Positions 35,996 to 44,826 are shown, numbered from the stretch's first letter. The stretch is 64,000 bases of DNA from Nocardia carnea NBRC 14403 (GCF_000308515.1 NZ_BAFV01000056.1:124001-188000); one strand, 5' to 3'. The notes: a model not told the origin generated them from the letters alone. Numbers and translations: made by a program.

Positions 35996-36919
35996 ATGCG
36001 CGATATCGCCCTCCCACTGCCGTTGATCCGGGCGTTCATGGGCCCGCTCTACCGGCTCTCGTTCGACCACCGGCTGCCGTTCCGGGTGCAGCGCTCGCTG
36101 ATCGACGCCGCCTCGGTCCTGCAGCCGATCCCCGCGGGTGTGCGGGTGGAGAAGTTGCGGCTGGGCGGGCGCCCGGCCGAACGGCTCGCCCCGCGTACCC
36201 CTGCGGCCACCGAGCCCGCCGCCGTGCTCTACCTGCACGGCGGCGGTTACACCGTCGGGTCATTGGCCACCCATCGCTCGCTCAACGGCCGCCTGGCCGC
36301 CGCAACCGGGCTGCCGGTCTATGCGATCGACTACCGCCTGGCTCCCGAGCACCCGTATCCCGCGGCGCTCGACGACGCCGAGGCCGCCTACCTCGAGTTG
36401 GTCACCGAATACGGCTACCGGCCGGACCGGATCGCGGTCGCCGGCGATTCGGCGGGCGGTGGGCTCTCCTTGGCGCTGGCCCAGCGGCTCATCGCCCGGC
36501 ACGGGCACACCCCCGCCGCACTCGGCCTGATCGCCCCGTGGGTGGATCCGAACCAGCTCTCCGAACGCCCCCGCGACCTCGTGGTCAACGGCCCCTGGTC
36601 GCGGGCGTGCGCCGCGGCCTATCTGGGCGGCGGCGACTGCAACGATCCGGGCTACGCCCCGCTGCACGGCGTCCTCGCCGGACTGCCGCCGGTGTATGTC
36701 CAGGCCGATATCGACGAACTACTGCACCCGCAATGTGTCGACCTCACGGCTGCGCTGCGGGCAGCCGGGGTGGCCGTGGAGTTCACCGAGAGCCGCGGGC
36801 TCTGGCATGTCGCCCAGCTACAGGCCGGCTTGGTCGGCCCGGCGGCCACTGTCCTGGGCGAAATGGCCGGCTTTCTGCGGCACGCCGTGGATGGGCAACC
36901 GGCGAGCGACATAGGATGA
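35996..36919 (+). CDS. Alpha/beta hydrolase, HSL-type lipase/esterase (LipR-like)
   Basis: 307 residues, start ATG 35996 with GGGAGAAAG upstream. HGGG oxyanion hole, nucleophile S152 in GDSAGG, acid in QADIDELLHP, histidine in GLWHVAQ. It is the third gene of the monooxygenase operon (17-nt gap). Inferred pathway: SDR oxidises an alcohol to a ketone, the monooxygenase converts it to an ester and this enzyme hydrolyses the ester, giving a three-step chain-cleaving or chain-editing route. The gene contents fit this well; substrates are not known. Confidence 0.9.
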   Translation: MRDIALPLPLIRAFMGPLYRLSFDHRLPFRVQRSLIDAASVLQPIPAGVRVEKLRLGGRPAERLAPRTPAATEPAAVLYLHGGGYTVGSLATHRSLNGRLAAATGLPVYAIDYRLAPEHPYPAALDDAEAAYLELVTEYGYRPDRIAVAGDSAGGGLSLALAQRLIARHGHTPAALGLIAPWVDPNQLSERPRDLVVNGPWSRACAAAYLGGGDCNDPGYAPLHGVLAGLPPVYVQADIDELLHPQCVDLTAALRAAGVAVEFTESRGLWHVAQLQAGLVGPAATVLGEMAGFLRHAVDGQPASDIG

Positions 36920-37006
36920 ACTGATCAGGACTCGTGAACCCCGGCCATGACGTGAACTCTGCGCATTCACGGGTGGCCCGTCACCGGACGGTGCCGGTGG
37001 CGTAAA

Positions 37007-37020
37007 TTACCGACCAGTAA
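37007..37020. promoter_or_regulatory. Operator-like palindrome upstream of the acyl-CoA synthetase
   Basis: TTACCGACCAGTAA: TTAC and GTAA arms around CGACCA, 20 bp before the start codon. It resembles operators of TetR-family fatty-acid regulators (for example the TACCGACCG-type site of Thermus PfmR). Confidence 0.5.
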
Positions 37021-37040
37021 GCACACAGGGAAAGGCAATG

Positions 37041-38834
37041 ATGCGCGAGTTCGAAGCCCCGGCTTCCTACACCATCCCGGAGGACGCGAACAATTCCGAT
37101 GCCGTGTTCCGGCACGCGAAGGAATCCCCCGCCGCGGTCATGTTCAACGTCCCCGACGGCCGGGGCGGGTGGCGCGATGTGCGGGCCGAGGAGTTCGCAC
37201 AATCGGTCACCGATGTGGCGAAGGGGCTGATCGCCTCCGGTATCGAACTGGGCGACCGGGTCGCCATCATGGCCGCCACCCGCTACGAATGGGCGCTGCT
37301 CGACTACGCCATCTGGGCGGCCGGTGGCTGCACCGTGGCCATCTACGACAGCTCGTCGGCCGAGCAGGCCCGCTGGATCCTGCAGGATTCGGCCACCGCG
37401 TTGCTGATCGTGGAGAACGATAAGCACCGCGGCGTGATCGCCGAGATCGACCCCGGCGAACTGCCGCAACTGCGCGAAACCCTGCAGATCGACTCCGGCG
37501 CGCTGGACACCCTCATCGGGCGCGGCGCCGAACTCGACGACCAGGCCGTGCACGACCGCCGCGCCCAGGTCACCGCCACCTCCCCGGCGACGCTGATCTA
37601 CACCTCGGGCACCACCGGCCGGCCCAAGGGCGTCATGCTCACCCATGCCAACCTGTGGGCCGAATCCCGGTCCGACCGGATCGCGCTGGCCTCCTTCCTC
37701 TCGCCCGGGAAGAAGACGCTGATGTTCCTGCCGCTGGCGCATGTTTTCGCCCGCGCCGTCGGGCTGGCCGCCTTCGACGCCAAGGTCACCGTCGCGCACA
37801 CCTCCGACTGGAGCACATTGGTCGCGCAGTTCGCCGAGCACCGGCCCGATTTCGTGCTGTCGGTACCGCGCGTTTTCGAGAAGGTGTACAACGCGGCCAA
37901 GCAGAAGGCGCACGACGAGGGCAAGGGCGCGATCTTCGACGCCGCCGCGGCCACCGCGATCGCCTACAGCGAAGCCCTGGAAAAGGGCAAACCCGGACTG
38001 CGGCTGCGACTTCAGCGCGCCCTGTTCGACAAGCTCGTCTACGGGAAGCTGCGTGCCGCGCTCGGCGGTAACTGCCAGGCGGCGGTCTCCGGCGGCGGGC
38101 CCCTCGGCGCCCGGCTGGGCCATTTCTTCCGCGGTATCGGTGTCACCATCTTCGAGGGCTACGGCCTCACCGAGACCACGGCCGCCATCACGGTCAACAC
38201 CCCGGAACATATCCGCGTGGGATCGGTCGGCCGCCCGATCGAGGGCCATGCCGCCAAGATCGCCGAGGACGGCGAGCTGCTGCTGCGCGGTTCCGTGGTG
38301 TTCGACGGTTACTGGGGCAACGACGACGCCACCGCCGACGCGTTCGAGGACGGCTGGTTCAAAACCGGCGATCTCGGCGCCATCGACGCGGACGGTTTCG
38401 TCACCATCACCGGCCGCAAGAAGGAAATCATCGTCACCGCCGGCGGTAAGAACGTCTCCCCCGCCGTCCTCGAGGATTCGCTGCGCGCCCATCCGCTGAT
38501 CAGCCAGGTGATGGTGGTCGGCGACGGTAAACCGTTCATCGGCGCGCTGATCACCCTCGACCCCGAAGCACTGCCGGGCTGGAAGGAACGCAACAACGTC
38601 GCCGCCGACGTCGATATCGCGCAGCTGGTCAACAACCCGATGCTGATCACCGAGGTGGAGACCGCGGTCGCCGATACCAACAAGAAGGTCTCCAAGGCCG
38701 AGCAGATCAAGAAGATCAATATCCTCACCGTGGACTGGACCCAGGAAACCGGTGAACTCACCCCGAAGATGTCGCTGAAGCGTGGCGTGGTGATGAAGCA
38801 GTACGCCGAGGAAGTCGACAAGATCTACAGCTGA
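37041..38834 (+). CDS. fadD15: Long-chain fatty-acid-CoA ligase, FadD15-like
   Basis: 597 residues from ATG 37041 (MREFEAPASYTI), which aligns with the M. tuberculosis FadD15 start and has AAAGG 5 nt upstream; the adjacent ATG 37038 is too close to that site. P-loop YTSGTTGRPKG, A5 EGYGLTETT, A7 WFKTGDLG, A8 GRKKEIIVTAGGKNVSP and A10 lysine in VSKAEQIKK are all intact. It activates long-chain fatty acids to acyl-CoA through acyl-AMP. It lies 121 bp after the lipase gene, with its own operator-like site, so it is probably a separate unit, although it could use acids released by that operon. Confidence 0.93.
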   Translation: MREFEAPASYTIPEDANNSDAVFRHAKESPAAVMFNVPDGRGGWRDVRAEEFAQSVTDVAKGLIASGIELGDRVAIMAATRYEWALLDYAIWAAGGCTVAIYDSSSAEQARWILQDSATALLIVENDKHRGVIAEIDPGELPQLRETLQIDSGALDTLIGRGAELDDQAVHDRRAQVTATSPATLIYTSGTTGRPKGVMLTHANLWAESRSDRIALASFLSPGKKTLMFLPLAHVFARAVGLAAFDAKVTVAHTSDWSTLVAQFAEHRPDFVLSVPRVFEKVYNAAKQKAHDEGKGAIFDAAAATAIAYSEALEKGKPGLRLRLQRALFDKLVYGKLRAALGGNCQAAVSGGGPLGARLGHFFRGIGVTIFEGYGLTETTAAITVNTPEHIRVGSVGRPIEGHAAKIAEDGELLLRGSVVFDGYWGNDDATADAFEDGWFKTGDLGAIDADGFVTITGRKKEIIVTAGGKNVSPAVLEDSLRAHPLISQVMVVGDGKPFIGALITLDPEALPGWKERNNVAADVDIAQLVNNPMLITEVETAVADTNKKVSKAEQIKKINILTVDWTQETGELTPKMSLKRGVVMKQYAEEVDKIYS

Positions 38835-38848
38835 CCCGCTCGGCACAG

Positions 38849-38888
38849 CGCGGCCCCGGTAGGCGAAAGCTCACCGGGGCCGCGTTTT
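38849..38888 (+). terminator. Rho-independent terminator
   Basis: Perfect 12-bp stem, CGCGGCCCCGGT (38849-38860) with ACCGGGGCCGCG (38873-38884), followed by TTTT. It ends the acyl-CoA synthetase transcript and faces the convergent efflux gene. Confidence 0.85.
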
Positions 38889-38894
38889 CGTGTA

Positions 38895-40373
38895 TCAGCG
38901 GGTCAGCGAATCCGCCTTGGGCGTCTCCGCCGGACCCGCAGGCCCGGCGGTGGGGTGGCGGATGAACAGCGCGGAGGCCACCACGCCGACCAGGAGCAGC
39001 ACCGCGGGCAGGAACGTCGCCTCACTCAACGCGGTACTGAACGGCTGCTGTACCGGTTCGGGAACCTGACCGGCGCCCATCCCCTCACCGGCCGGAGCCC
39101 CGCCCAGACCTTGGGCGCTCATCCGGGACGCCACCAGCGCACTGATCGCGGCGCTGCCGAGCACCGCGCCCACCTGCCGGGTGGTGTTGTAGACCCCCGC
39201 ACCGGCCCCGGCCTGGTGGATCGGCAAGTTGTGGGTGGCGGTGGTGGCCAACGGCGCCCAGATGAACGCATTGGACAGGCCCGCGACCGCACCCCCGAGC
39301 ACCATCCAGGTGATATTCGCGTGCGGGTTCCGCATCACCAGAGCCAGCCAGGCGACCGCCAGCGCGAACAACAGGAACCCGGTGGTCGGGATGAGGCGAG
39401 GATGCCACCGCCCCGACAGCTTGCCCACCACCGGTGCCGCTACACCGGAGAGGATCGCCATCGGGGCGAGGACCAGCGCAGACCGGGTGGGCGTCATACC
39501 GTGCACGGCCTGCAGGTAGAAGTAGATCGGCACCATCACGGCAGTAGTCGCCGCGCCCATACTCGCGATGGCCAGAGTCGACATCGAGAAATTACGATCG
39601 CGGAAAAGACTCAGCGGCAGCAGCGGTTCCCCGGACCCGCGCGCCTGGGTCACCAGGAAAACGGCCAGCACCGCGAGCCCCGCGCCGATCATCGACCAGA
39701 TGGTGACCGACCAATCGTTGGCATTGCCCTCCTGGATACCGAATACCAGCAGGAACATGCCGGTCGCGCTCAGCACGACCCCCAGTAGGTCGAACTTGTG
39801 CTCATGCGTCGGTAGGGACGGCACCAGCCAGACCGCGAGCACGAACGCGACGATCCCGACCGGCACGTTGACGATGAAGATCCATTCCCAGCCGAGCCCG
39901 TCGACCAGCACACCGCCCAGAATCGGGCCGATCAGGGTCGCCAGCCCGGCGACAGCACCCCACAGGCCCATCGCGGCGCCGCGGCCGTCCGGCGGGAAGG
40001 TCCGGGTGATCACCGCCATGGTCTGCGGTGTCATGAGCGCGGCACCCAGCCCCTGCACCGCGCGTGCCGCGATCAGGGCTTCGATATCGCCGGACAGCCC
40101 GCACCACAGCGAGGCCAGCGTGAACACCGTCAGGCCGATCAGATAGATGTTCTTGGGACCGAACCTGTCCCCGAGCCGTCCCGTGATGAGCAGCGGTACC
40201 GCGTAGGTGAGCAGATAGGCGCTGGTCACCCAGATGACACTGGAGATATCGGCGTGCAGATCGGCCATGATCGCCGGGTTCGCGACTGCCACGATGGTCA
40301 CATCGAGCAGGATCATGAAGAATCCGACGACCAGGGCGCCCAAGGCCAGCCACGGATTACGTTGAGTGGGCAT
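38895..40373 (-). CDS. MFS drug efflux transporter, DHA2 family (EmrB/QacA type; Rv1250-like)
   Basis: 492 residues from ATG 40373; AGGAA lies 8 nt upstream of this start but abuts the other ATG at 40382. Fourteen membrane helices. Motif A-like segment GRLGDRFGPKNIYLIG, motif C AGLATLIGPILGGVLVD, and helix-1 DVTIVAVANPAI of proton/drug antiporters. Exports small toxic compounds in exchange for protons; substrate unknown. M. tuberculosis has an MFS gene (Rv1250) close to kgd and the Rv1251c helicase, which supports the assignment by synteny. Confidence 0.92.
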   Translation of the reverse strand: MPTQRNPWLALGALVVGFFMILLDVTIVAVANPAIMADLHADISSVIWVTSAYLLTYAVPLLITGRLGDRFGPKNIYLIGLTVFTLASLWCGLSGDIEALIAARAVQGLGAALMTPQTMAVITRTFPPDGRGAAMGLWGAVAGLATLIGPILGGVLVDGLGWEWIFIVNVPVGIVAFVLAVWLVPSLPTHEHKFDLLGVVLSATGMFLLVFGIQEGNANDWSVTIWSMIGAGLAVLAVFLVTQARGSGEPLLPLSLFRDRNFSMSTLAIASMGAATTAVMVPIYFYLQAVHGMTPTRSALVLAPMAILSGVAAPVVGKLSGRWHPRLIPTTGFLLFALAVAWLALVMRNPHANITWMVLGGAVAGLSNAFIWAPLATTATHNLPIHQAGAGAGVYNTTRQVGAVLGSAAISALVASRMSAQGLGGAPAGEGMGAGQVPEPVQQPFSTALSEATFLPAVLLLVGVVASALFIRHPTAGPAGPAETPKADSLTR

Positions 40374-40585
40374 AGATTCCATTCCTGTCCCGGCGGCGCG
40401 GGATGCGCCGGCTCATGGATCCTGTCGCGGTGCGCCGCATCACCCGGCCGGCCACCGATCAGGGGCACCCGTCGGCAGGGCACACAGCAACGGCCGGCCG
40501 TTCCTGCCGTATCACTCCGGACTACATGTACGACGTCGCGGGCCGCACCAACATTCCGGGCATTTCGGACCGATCGTAACCCTTG

Positions 40586-41479
40586 CTACAGACCGTGGGC
40601 GTCCAGCCAGGTTCGCGCCAGTTCCGCCGGATCGGCGCCCTCGTCGCGCATACGCAGTACCAGTGCGGCGAGTTCGTCGGTCGTCAGTTCACCCGCCACA
40701 TAGTTCAGTTTCTCGGTCTGCTCCTCGTCCAGCACACCCTTGCGGAGGACGGCCACCGGATTCTGCGCACGGATCGCCTCCCCGGAATCGGCCAGCACGG
40801 CCAGGCCGTCGGTACCGCCGGGCAAGAACTCGGCCGGACCCCCCAGCACGGCCACCTGAATCCGGCCGTCGACCAGGGCCTGCCGCAGTTCGGCGGGGTC
40901 GGTGAACTGCTGGGTCGCGGTGAATTCACACCCCGCGATCCGCGTCGCGGCCGCGGGAAGGTCCAGCAGGCCCGGCACTGCCGCCGTCCCCGCGGTCAGG
41001 CCGGAACACCGATTCGCGAGATCTTCGACCGACCCGATTCCCTGTTGTTCGGCGGTGGCAGTGGTGACCAGTACCCGGGGTTCGAAATCGGTGCCGTCGG
41101 CGGGATCGGCGGTAACGGTGTCCTGGGGCAGCGACCCGTTCAGTTCCTCGGTCACGGCCTCGACCGTCTCGGCGTCCGCCCCCGTATTCAACTCGGCGAG
41201 CAACGCACCGTTGTGGTCGGCCGCCACCGCGACGGTCCCCGCCGCCAATGCGGCCAGCATCTCGGCGCGATCCCCCAGCCCGGGCTCCACCCGGACCGCC
41301 GTCCCGGTCCGCGCCAGCGCCTGCGCATAGATCTCGGCCAGCACCCGCGATTGCGCCGGCTGCTGCGCCCCCACCACCAGCGGATCGGCCGCCTCCCCGG
41401 ATCCGCAGGAAACAGCCAGCACGGCAAGCGCCGGTACCAGCATCCGCCCCACCACACGCACCGACGCGGTCAGCACCAT
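40586..41479 (-). CDS. lpqZ: LpqZ-like substrate-binding lipoprotein (glycine betaine/choline-binding fold)
   Basis: About 297 residues from ATG 41479. Lipoprotein signal peptide ending LAVLAVSCGSG (lipid-anchored cysteine about residue 25). The mature part has the OpuAC-type two-lobed binding fold: PLVVGAQQPAQSRVLAEIYAQALARTGTAVRVEPGLGDR, then GTVAVAADHNGALLAELN and FEPRVLVTTATAEQQG. The C-terminus (LDEEQTEKLNYVAGELTTDELAAL) is typical. No permease or ATPase gene is adjacent, so it is an orphan binding protein, as lpqZ (Rv1244) is in M. tuberculosis. Ligand unknown. Confidence 0.85.
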   Translation of the reverse strand: MVLTASVRVVGRMLVPALAVLAVSCGSGEAADPLVVGAQQPAQSRVLAEIYAQALARTGTAVRVEPGLGDRAEMLAALAAGTVAVAADHNGALLAELNTGADAETVEAVTEELNGSLPQDTVTADPADGTDFEPRVLVTTATAEQQGIGSVEDLANRCSGLTAGTAAVPGLLDLPAAATRIAGCEFTATQQFTDPAELRQALVDGRIQVAVLGGPAEFLPGGTDGLAVLADSGEAIRAQNPVAVLRKGVLDEEQTEKLNYVAGELTTDELAALVLRMRDEGADPAELARTWLDAHGL

Positions 41480-41750
41480 CGCGCGCGACACCCACTTCCC
41501 GTAACCAGTCCGCCGCACCCGGTCCCGGGCACCCGACAACAGCCCGAATCTACCGCCGCCGCCGCTCCCGATAACCTGCACCCCACGACGTCCACACCGG
41601 CACCGCGACCCCCTGGCCGGACAAGCCCGGGATCAGCCCGCCTCCCGGTCTTCACGTCCCAGGGAAGGCGGCCACATTCGGTACCGCGTACCTGGCCATT
41701 GCGGCGACTCGTTCGACGCTGTCCGGATACCACACATCGTGTGCGCCCTC

Positions 41751-41862
41751 ACGCAACCAACGGCGGTGCCGAGTCCAGCGAAGCCCTGAAAGTTTTCGGC
41801 CCGCACCGAACCCAACGCGCCCAGCGGCGCAGCCGAGTTCAGCGAGGCCCTGAGAGGTTAGG
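41751..41862. repeat. Imperfect direct repeat, 64-bp period
   Basis: 41751-41798 and 41815-41862 align without gaps at an offset of 64 bp. The best-conserved core is GCCGAGTCCAGCGAAGCCC (41768-41786) against GCCGAGTTCAGCGAGGCCC (41832-41850), two differences in 19. Only two copies are seen. Nature unknown; possibly an intergenic repeat family or a gene remnant. Confidence 0.55.
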
Positions 41863-41883
41863 GACCAAGGGGGGCCAAAACCC

Positions 41884-41902
41884 GCGCCGCCGGAGGCGGC
41901 GC
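41884..41902. repeat. GC-rich hairpin next to an A/T tract
   Basis: GCGCCGCC-GGA-GGCGGCGC (41884-41902), then a run of seven A on the plus strand. In the minus direction the T-run comes before the hairpin, so it is not by itself a standard terminator for either strand. Confidence 0.5.
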
Positions 41903-41926
41903 AAAAAAATACAGCGCCAAAAACTA

Positions 41927-41958
41927 CAGCACCCGGTCATTGGTGACGACCGGGTGCT
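41927..41958 (-). terminator. Rho-independent terminator of the malic enzyme gene
   Basis: 12-bp stem CAGCACCCGGTC (41927-41938) with GACCGGGTGCTG (41947-41958), 9-nt loop. Read on the minus strand it is followed by TAGTTTTTGG, 38 nt after the malic enzyme stop codon. Confidence 0.85.
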
Positions 41959-41996
41959 GCAGCTGGGTTACCGCCCGGGTAAGGCGGAACGATCTA

Positions 41997-43211
41997 TCAG
42001 GCGACGCCTTCCGCGCGGGCGGCGGCGGCGACCGCGTCGGCAACAGCCGGGGCGACCCGGGGGTCGAGCGGGCTGGGCACGATCTTGTCGACCGCGAGTT
42101 CGTCGGCGACCACGCCGAGGATCGCTTCGGCGGCAGCGATCTTCATTCCCTCGGTGATCCGGCGAGCGCCCGCGTCGAGCGCGCCCTTGAACACACCGGG
42201 GAAGGCCAGCACATTGTTGATCTGGTTCGGGAAATCACTGCGGCCGGTGGCGACGATACCGGCGTACTTGCGGGCGATTTCCGGGTGGATCTCCGGGTCC
42301 GGGTTGGACATGGCGAACACGATCGATTCCGGTGCCATCGAGGCGATGAGATCTTCACCGATGGTGCCCGCGGACAGGCCCAGGAACACATCGGCGCCGG
42401 TGAGCGCGTCCGCCGCGGAGCCGGTGAGGCCGCGCGGGTTGGTGCGCTCGGCGAGATCGGCCTTGATCGCGTTGAGGTCGGCGCGGTCCCGGCTGACGAT
42501 GCCCTTGGAATCCAGCACGGTCACATCGGGGATACCGGCGGCGAGCAGGATATTGGTGCACGCGACACCCGCGGCGCCGGCGCCGGAGACGACGACCTTC
42601 AGGCCCGAGGTCGGCCGGCCCTGCACCTTGGCCGCGCCGTTCAGCGCCGCCAGCACCACGATGGCGGTGCCGTGCTGGTCGTCGTGCATCACGGGGCAGT
42701 CCAGCGCTTCGACGACCCGCTTCTCGATTTCGAAGCAGCGCGGCGCGGAGATGTCTTCGAGGTTCACGGCGCCGAAGCTGGGCCGCAGGCGCACCAGGGT
42801 TTCGACGATTTCGTCGACATCCTTGGTATCGAGCACGATCGGGATGGAGTCGAGCCCGGCGAACTTCTTGAACAGCGCCGATTTACCCTCCATCACCGGC
42901 AGGGAGGCACGCGGGCCGATATCACCGAGGCCCAGCACCGCGGAGCCGTCGCTGACGACGACCACCAGGCGGTCGGTCCAGGTGTAGCGCTTCGCCAGTT
43001 TCTCGTCCTCGGCGATCGCGCGGCTCACCTGCGCTACCCCGGGGGTATAGGCGATCGAGAGGTCGCGCTGGGTCTCCAGGGGAGAGCTGAGCTCAACCGA
43101 GAGCTTGCCCCCGAGGTGACCGGCGAAGATCTCCTCGTGAGTGATCGCCGCGAGGTCTTCGGCCTCTTTTTTGCTGGCGGTGGCGTTCGGTGCGTCAGTC
43201 ACAGAGGACAC
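41997..43211 (-). CDS. NAD(P)-dependent malic enzyme
   Basis: 404 residues, GTG start at 43211 with AGGAG 7 nt upstream. N-terminal malic domain with LSIAYTPGVAQVSRAI and TDRLVVVVSDGSAVLGLGDIGP; catalytic lysine in VMEGKSALFK; metal-binding residues in VNLEDISAPRCFEIE and MHDDQHGTAIV. The C-terminal Rossmann domain has VVVSGAGAAGVAC. It converts malate to pyruvate and CO2 with reduction of NAD(P)+. This short bacterial form lacks the phosphotransacetylase domain of MaeB. M. tuberculosis has malate dehydrogenase (mdh, Rv1240) at about this point beside corA; here a malic enzyme occupies the position. Strong terminator downstream. Confidence 0.95.
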   Translation of the reverse strand: MSSVTDAPNATASKKEAEDLAAITHEEIFAGHLGGKLSVELSSPLETQRDLSIAYTPGVAQVSRAIAEDEKLAKRYTWTDRLVVVVSDGSAVLGLGDIGPRASLPVMEGKSALFKKFAGLDSIPIVLDTKDVDEIVETLVRLRPSFGAVNLEDISAPRCFEIEKRVVEALDCPVMHDDQHGTAIVVLAALNGAAKVQGRPTSGLKVVVSGAGAAGVACTNILLAAGIPDVTVLDSKGIVSRDRADLNAIKADLAERTNPRGLTGSAADALTGADVFLGLSAGTIGEDLIASMAPESIVFAMSNPDPEIHPEIARKYAGIVATGRSDFPNQINNVLAFPGVFKGALDAGARRITEGMKIAAAEAILGVVADELAVDKIVPSPLDPRVAPAVADAVAAAARAEGVA

Positions 43212-43708
43212 GATTTCACTCCTGCTGGTTGCGGTCGTAACCGGTGGACGGTTACCGCCGGGTATTTGGTGTTATCTGCGTCATATCGTTCATCGGTGGC
43301 GCGACCAGGATGTTTCCCGGTGGTGCCGTAACCCGGAGGCCCGGAGAGTCCGGGGCGAGACGAAAGGTGGCAGCACTGATTTCGGGCAGCTGCCCTCCGG
43401 GCGGATTTCGGACGGGTTGGTCCGGCAGAACTCGACCGGCGCCCGGCTCCGGCTGCGATGGTGCGTCGCGTGGCGGTGGGCGCCCGATATCCCCGACCCG
43501 GCGGTGGCAACGATCGGGAATCCGCAACATTGTGCCAGGTCCGGTGCGGAACGCCAAACCGGCACCGCGGATCGTGTATCGAACACCACCGGCTCAGCCT
43601 AAGTCGCGGGCATTACCTTCCCGTAAGGGGAAACTCCCGGCTCCGGGAAGCCCGGGGTGAGAACCCTGGGCGGCGTAGCGGTGCGCGCGGTGAAATCCGG
43701 CCGTCCGG
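43212..43708. other. 497-bp gap upstream of the malic enzyme gene
   Basis: No gene with coding character was found on either strand. It must hold the malic enzyme promoter (the ribosome site AGGAG is visible). No regulator site was recognised. Confidence 0.5.
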
Positions 43709-43975
43709 CTACATCCACCACTGCGTCCACAGCAGCAGTGTTGCGGCGCCGAGCACGAACACGGCGACGACGAATGTCGCGGCGCCGCGTTTGCGGTCCG
43801 AATACACCTGCGCCGCAACGGCTATCGCCGCAATCGCGATATGCCAGCCGACCGATTCCGCCCCCGGGCCCGGGAACCCACGACGCGCGCCGATCATTGC
43901 CGCACCCACCACGACGCAGGCCAGGACGACCAGCCCTGCCGCAATGGACCCGCTGAGTCCGCGCACGACTTTCAT
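43709..43975 (-). CDS. Small integral membrane protein
   Basis: 88 residues, start ATG 43975, overlapping the PHP gene stop by 4 nt (ATGA), so it is co-translated with that gene. Three hydrophobic segments: SIAAGLVVLACVVVGAAMIGA, HIAIAAIAVAAQVYS and AATFVVAVFVLGAATLLLW. It ends in TQWWM. No family recognised. The basic loop YSDRKRG between segments 2 and 3 suggests an inside orientation there. Confidence 0.72.
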   Translation of the reverse strand: MKVVRGLSGSIAAGLVVLACVVVGAAMIGARRGFPGPGAESVGWHIAIAAIAVAAQVYSDRKRGAATFVVAVFVLGAATLLLWTQWWM

Positions 43976-44826
43976 GACGCCAGCACCGGCACACCGGTGG
44001 CTCGGCCGGCGAGCTTCTCGAACTGTGCCGGGTCGGTGGTGCAGGCGCCCAGCGCGATGGTTTTGTTCGCACCGTGATAGTCCGAGGACCCGGTGGTCAG
44101 CAGGCCGTATTCGCCGGCCAGTTCGCGTAGCGCGGTCCGGTCCGGGGCATTGTGGTCGGGGTGGTCGATTTCCAGGCCGCCCAGCCCCAGTGCGGCGAGA
44201 TCCGGGATCTCCGCGAGGTCGAGCAGCCGGCCGCGAGAGCGGGCCCGGCCGTGCGCGAGCACGCTCACCCCGCCGGCATCGGCGATCATCTCCACCGCCC
44301 GGTGCAGCGGAGTATCGGCCTTCTCCACGTAATAAGGGCCGTTCGCGGACAGCAGCTGCGCGAAGGCGGCTTCCACACTGGGCACGACACCCGCCTCCAC
44401 CAGCGCGCGGGCCAGATGCGGGCGCCCCGCGGCCGGGCCGGCCGAGGCGAGCACGGCGTCCGGGTCCACGGGTAATCCGTCGGCGGCCATCTGTTCGGCC
44501 ATGGCACGTAGGCGCTGGACCCGTTCGCCGCGTAGCCGTTCACGTTCGGCCGCGAAACCGGCATCGGCCGGGTCGAACAGGTAGGCCAACAGATGCACCG
44601 ATACCGGCCAGCCGTCGATTCCGCGGCCGATACACGACATCTCCATCCCCCGGACCAGCGAGAGCCCGGCCGGGCGCGCTGCCTCGGCCTCCGCCCAGCC
44701 GGCAGTGGTGTCGTGGTCGGTGATCGCGACCACGTCCAGACCGGCAGCAGCCGCGTTCCGCACCAGATCGGCCGGGGTATCGGTGCCGTCGGAGGCGGTG
44801 GTGTGGGTATGCAGGTCGATGCGCAC
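43972..44826 (-). CDS. PHP-domain phosphoesterase (RNase AM/TrpH-YciV type)
   Basis: 284 residues from GTG 44826 (VRIDLHTHTTASDGTDTP). All PHP metal motifs are present: HTHTTASDG, ITDHDTTAG, GMEMSC, VLAHGRA, and SSDYHG near the C-terminus. Enzymes of this group use three metal ions to hydrolyse 3',5'-bisnucleotides or to trim RNA 5' ends (E. coli Rnm/YciV). The gene is divergent from corA with 62 bp between starts, and the small membrane protein is coupled to its 3' end. Confidence 0.9.
   Translation of the reverse strand: MRIDLHTHTTASDGTDTPADLVRNAAAAGLDVVAITDHDTTAGWAEAEAARPAGLSLVRGMEMSCIGRGIDGWPVSVHLLAYLFDPADAGFAAERERLRGERVQRLRAMAEQMAADGLPVDPDAVLASAGPAAGRPHLARALVEAGVVPSVEAAFAQLLSANGPYYVEKADTPLHRAVEMIADAGGVSVLAHGRARSRGRLLDLAEIPDLAALGLGGLEIDHPDHNAPDRTALRELAGEYGLLTTGSSDYHGANKTIALGACTTDPAQFEKLAGRATGVPVLAS

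Larger units (their letters stand above)
41480..41996. other. 517-bp gap with direct repeats and hairpins
   Basis: No convincing gene. It holds an imperfect 64-bp-period direct repeat (41751-41798 and 41815-41862), a GC-rich hairpin followed by seven A residues on the plus strand (41884-41909), and the malic enzyme terminator (41927-41958). Confidence 0.6.
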
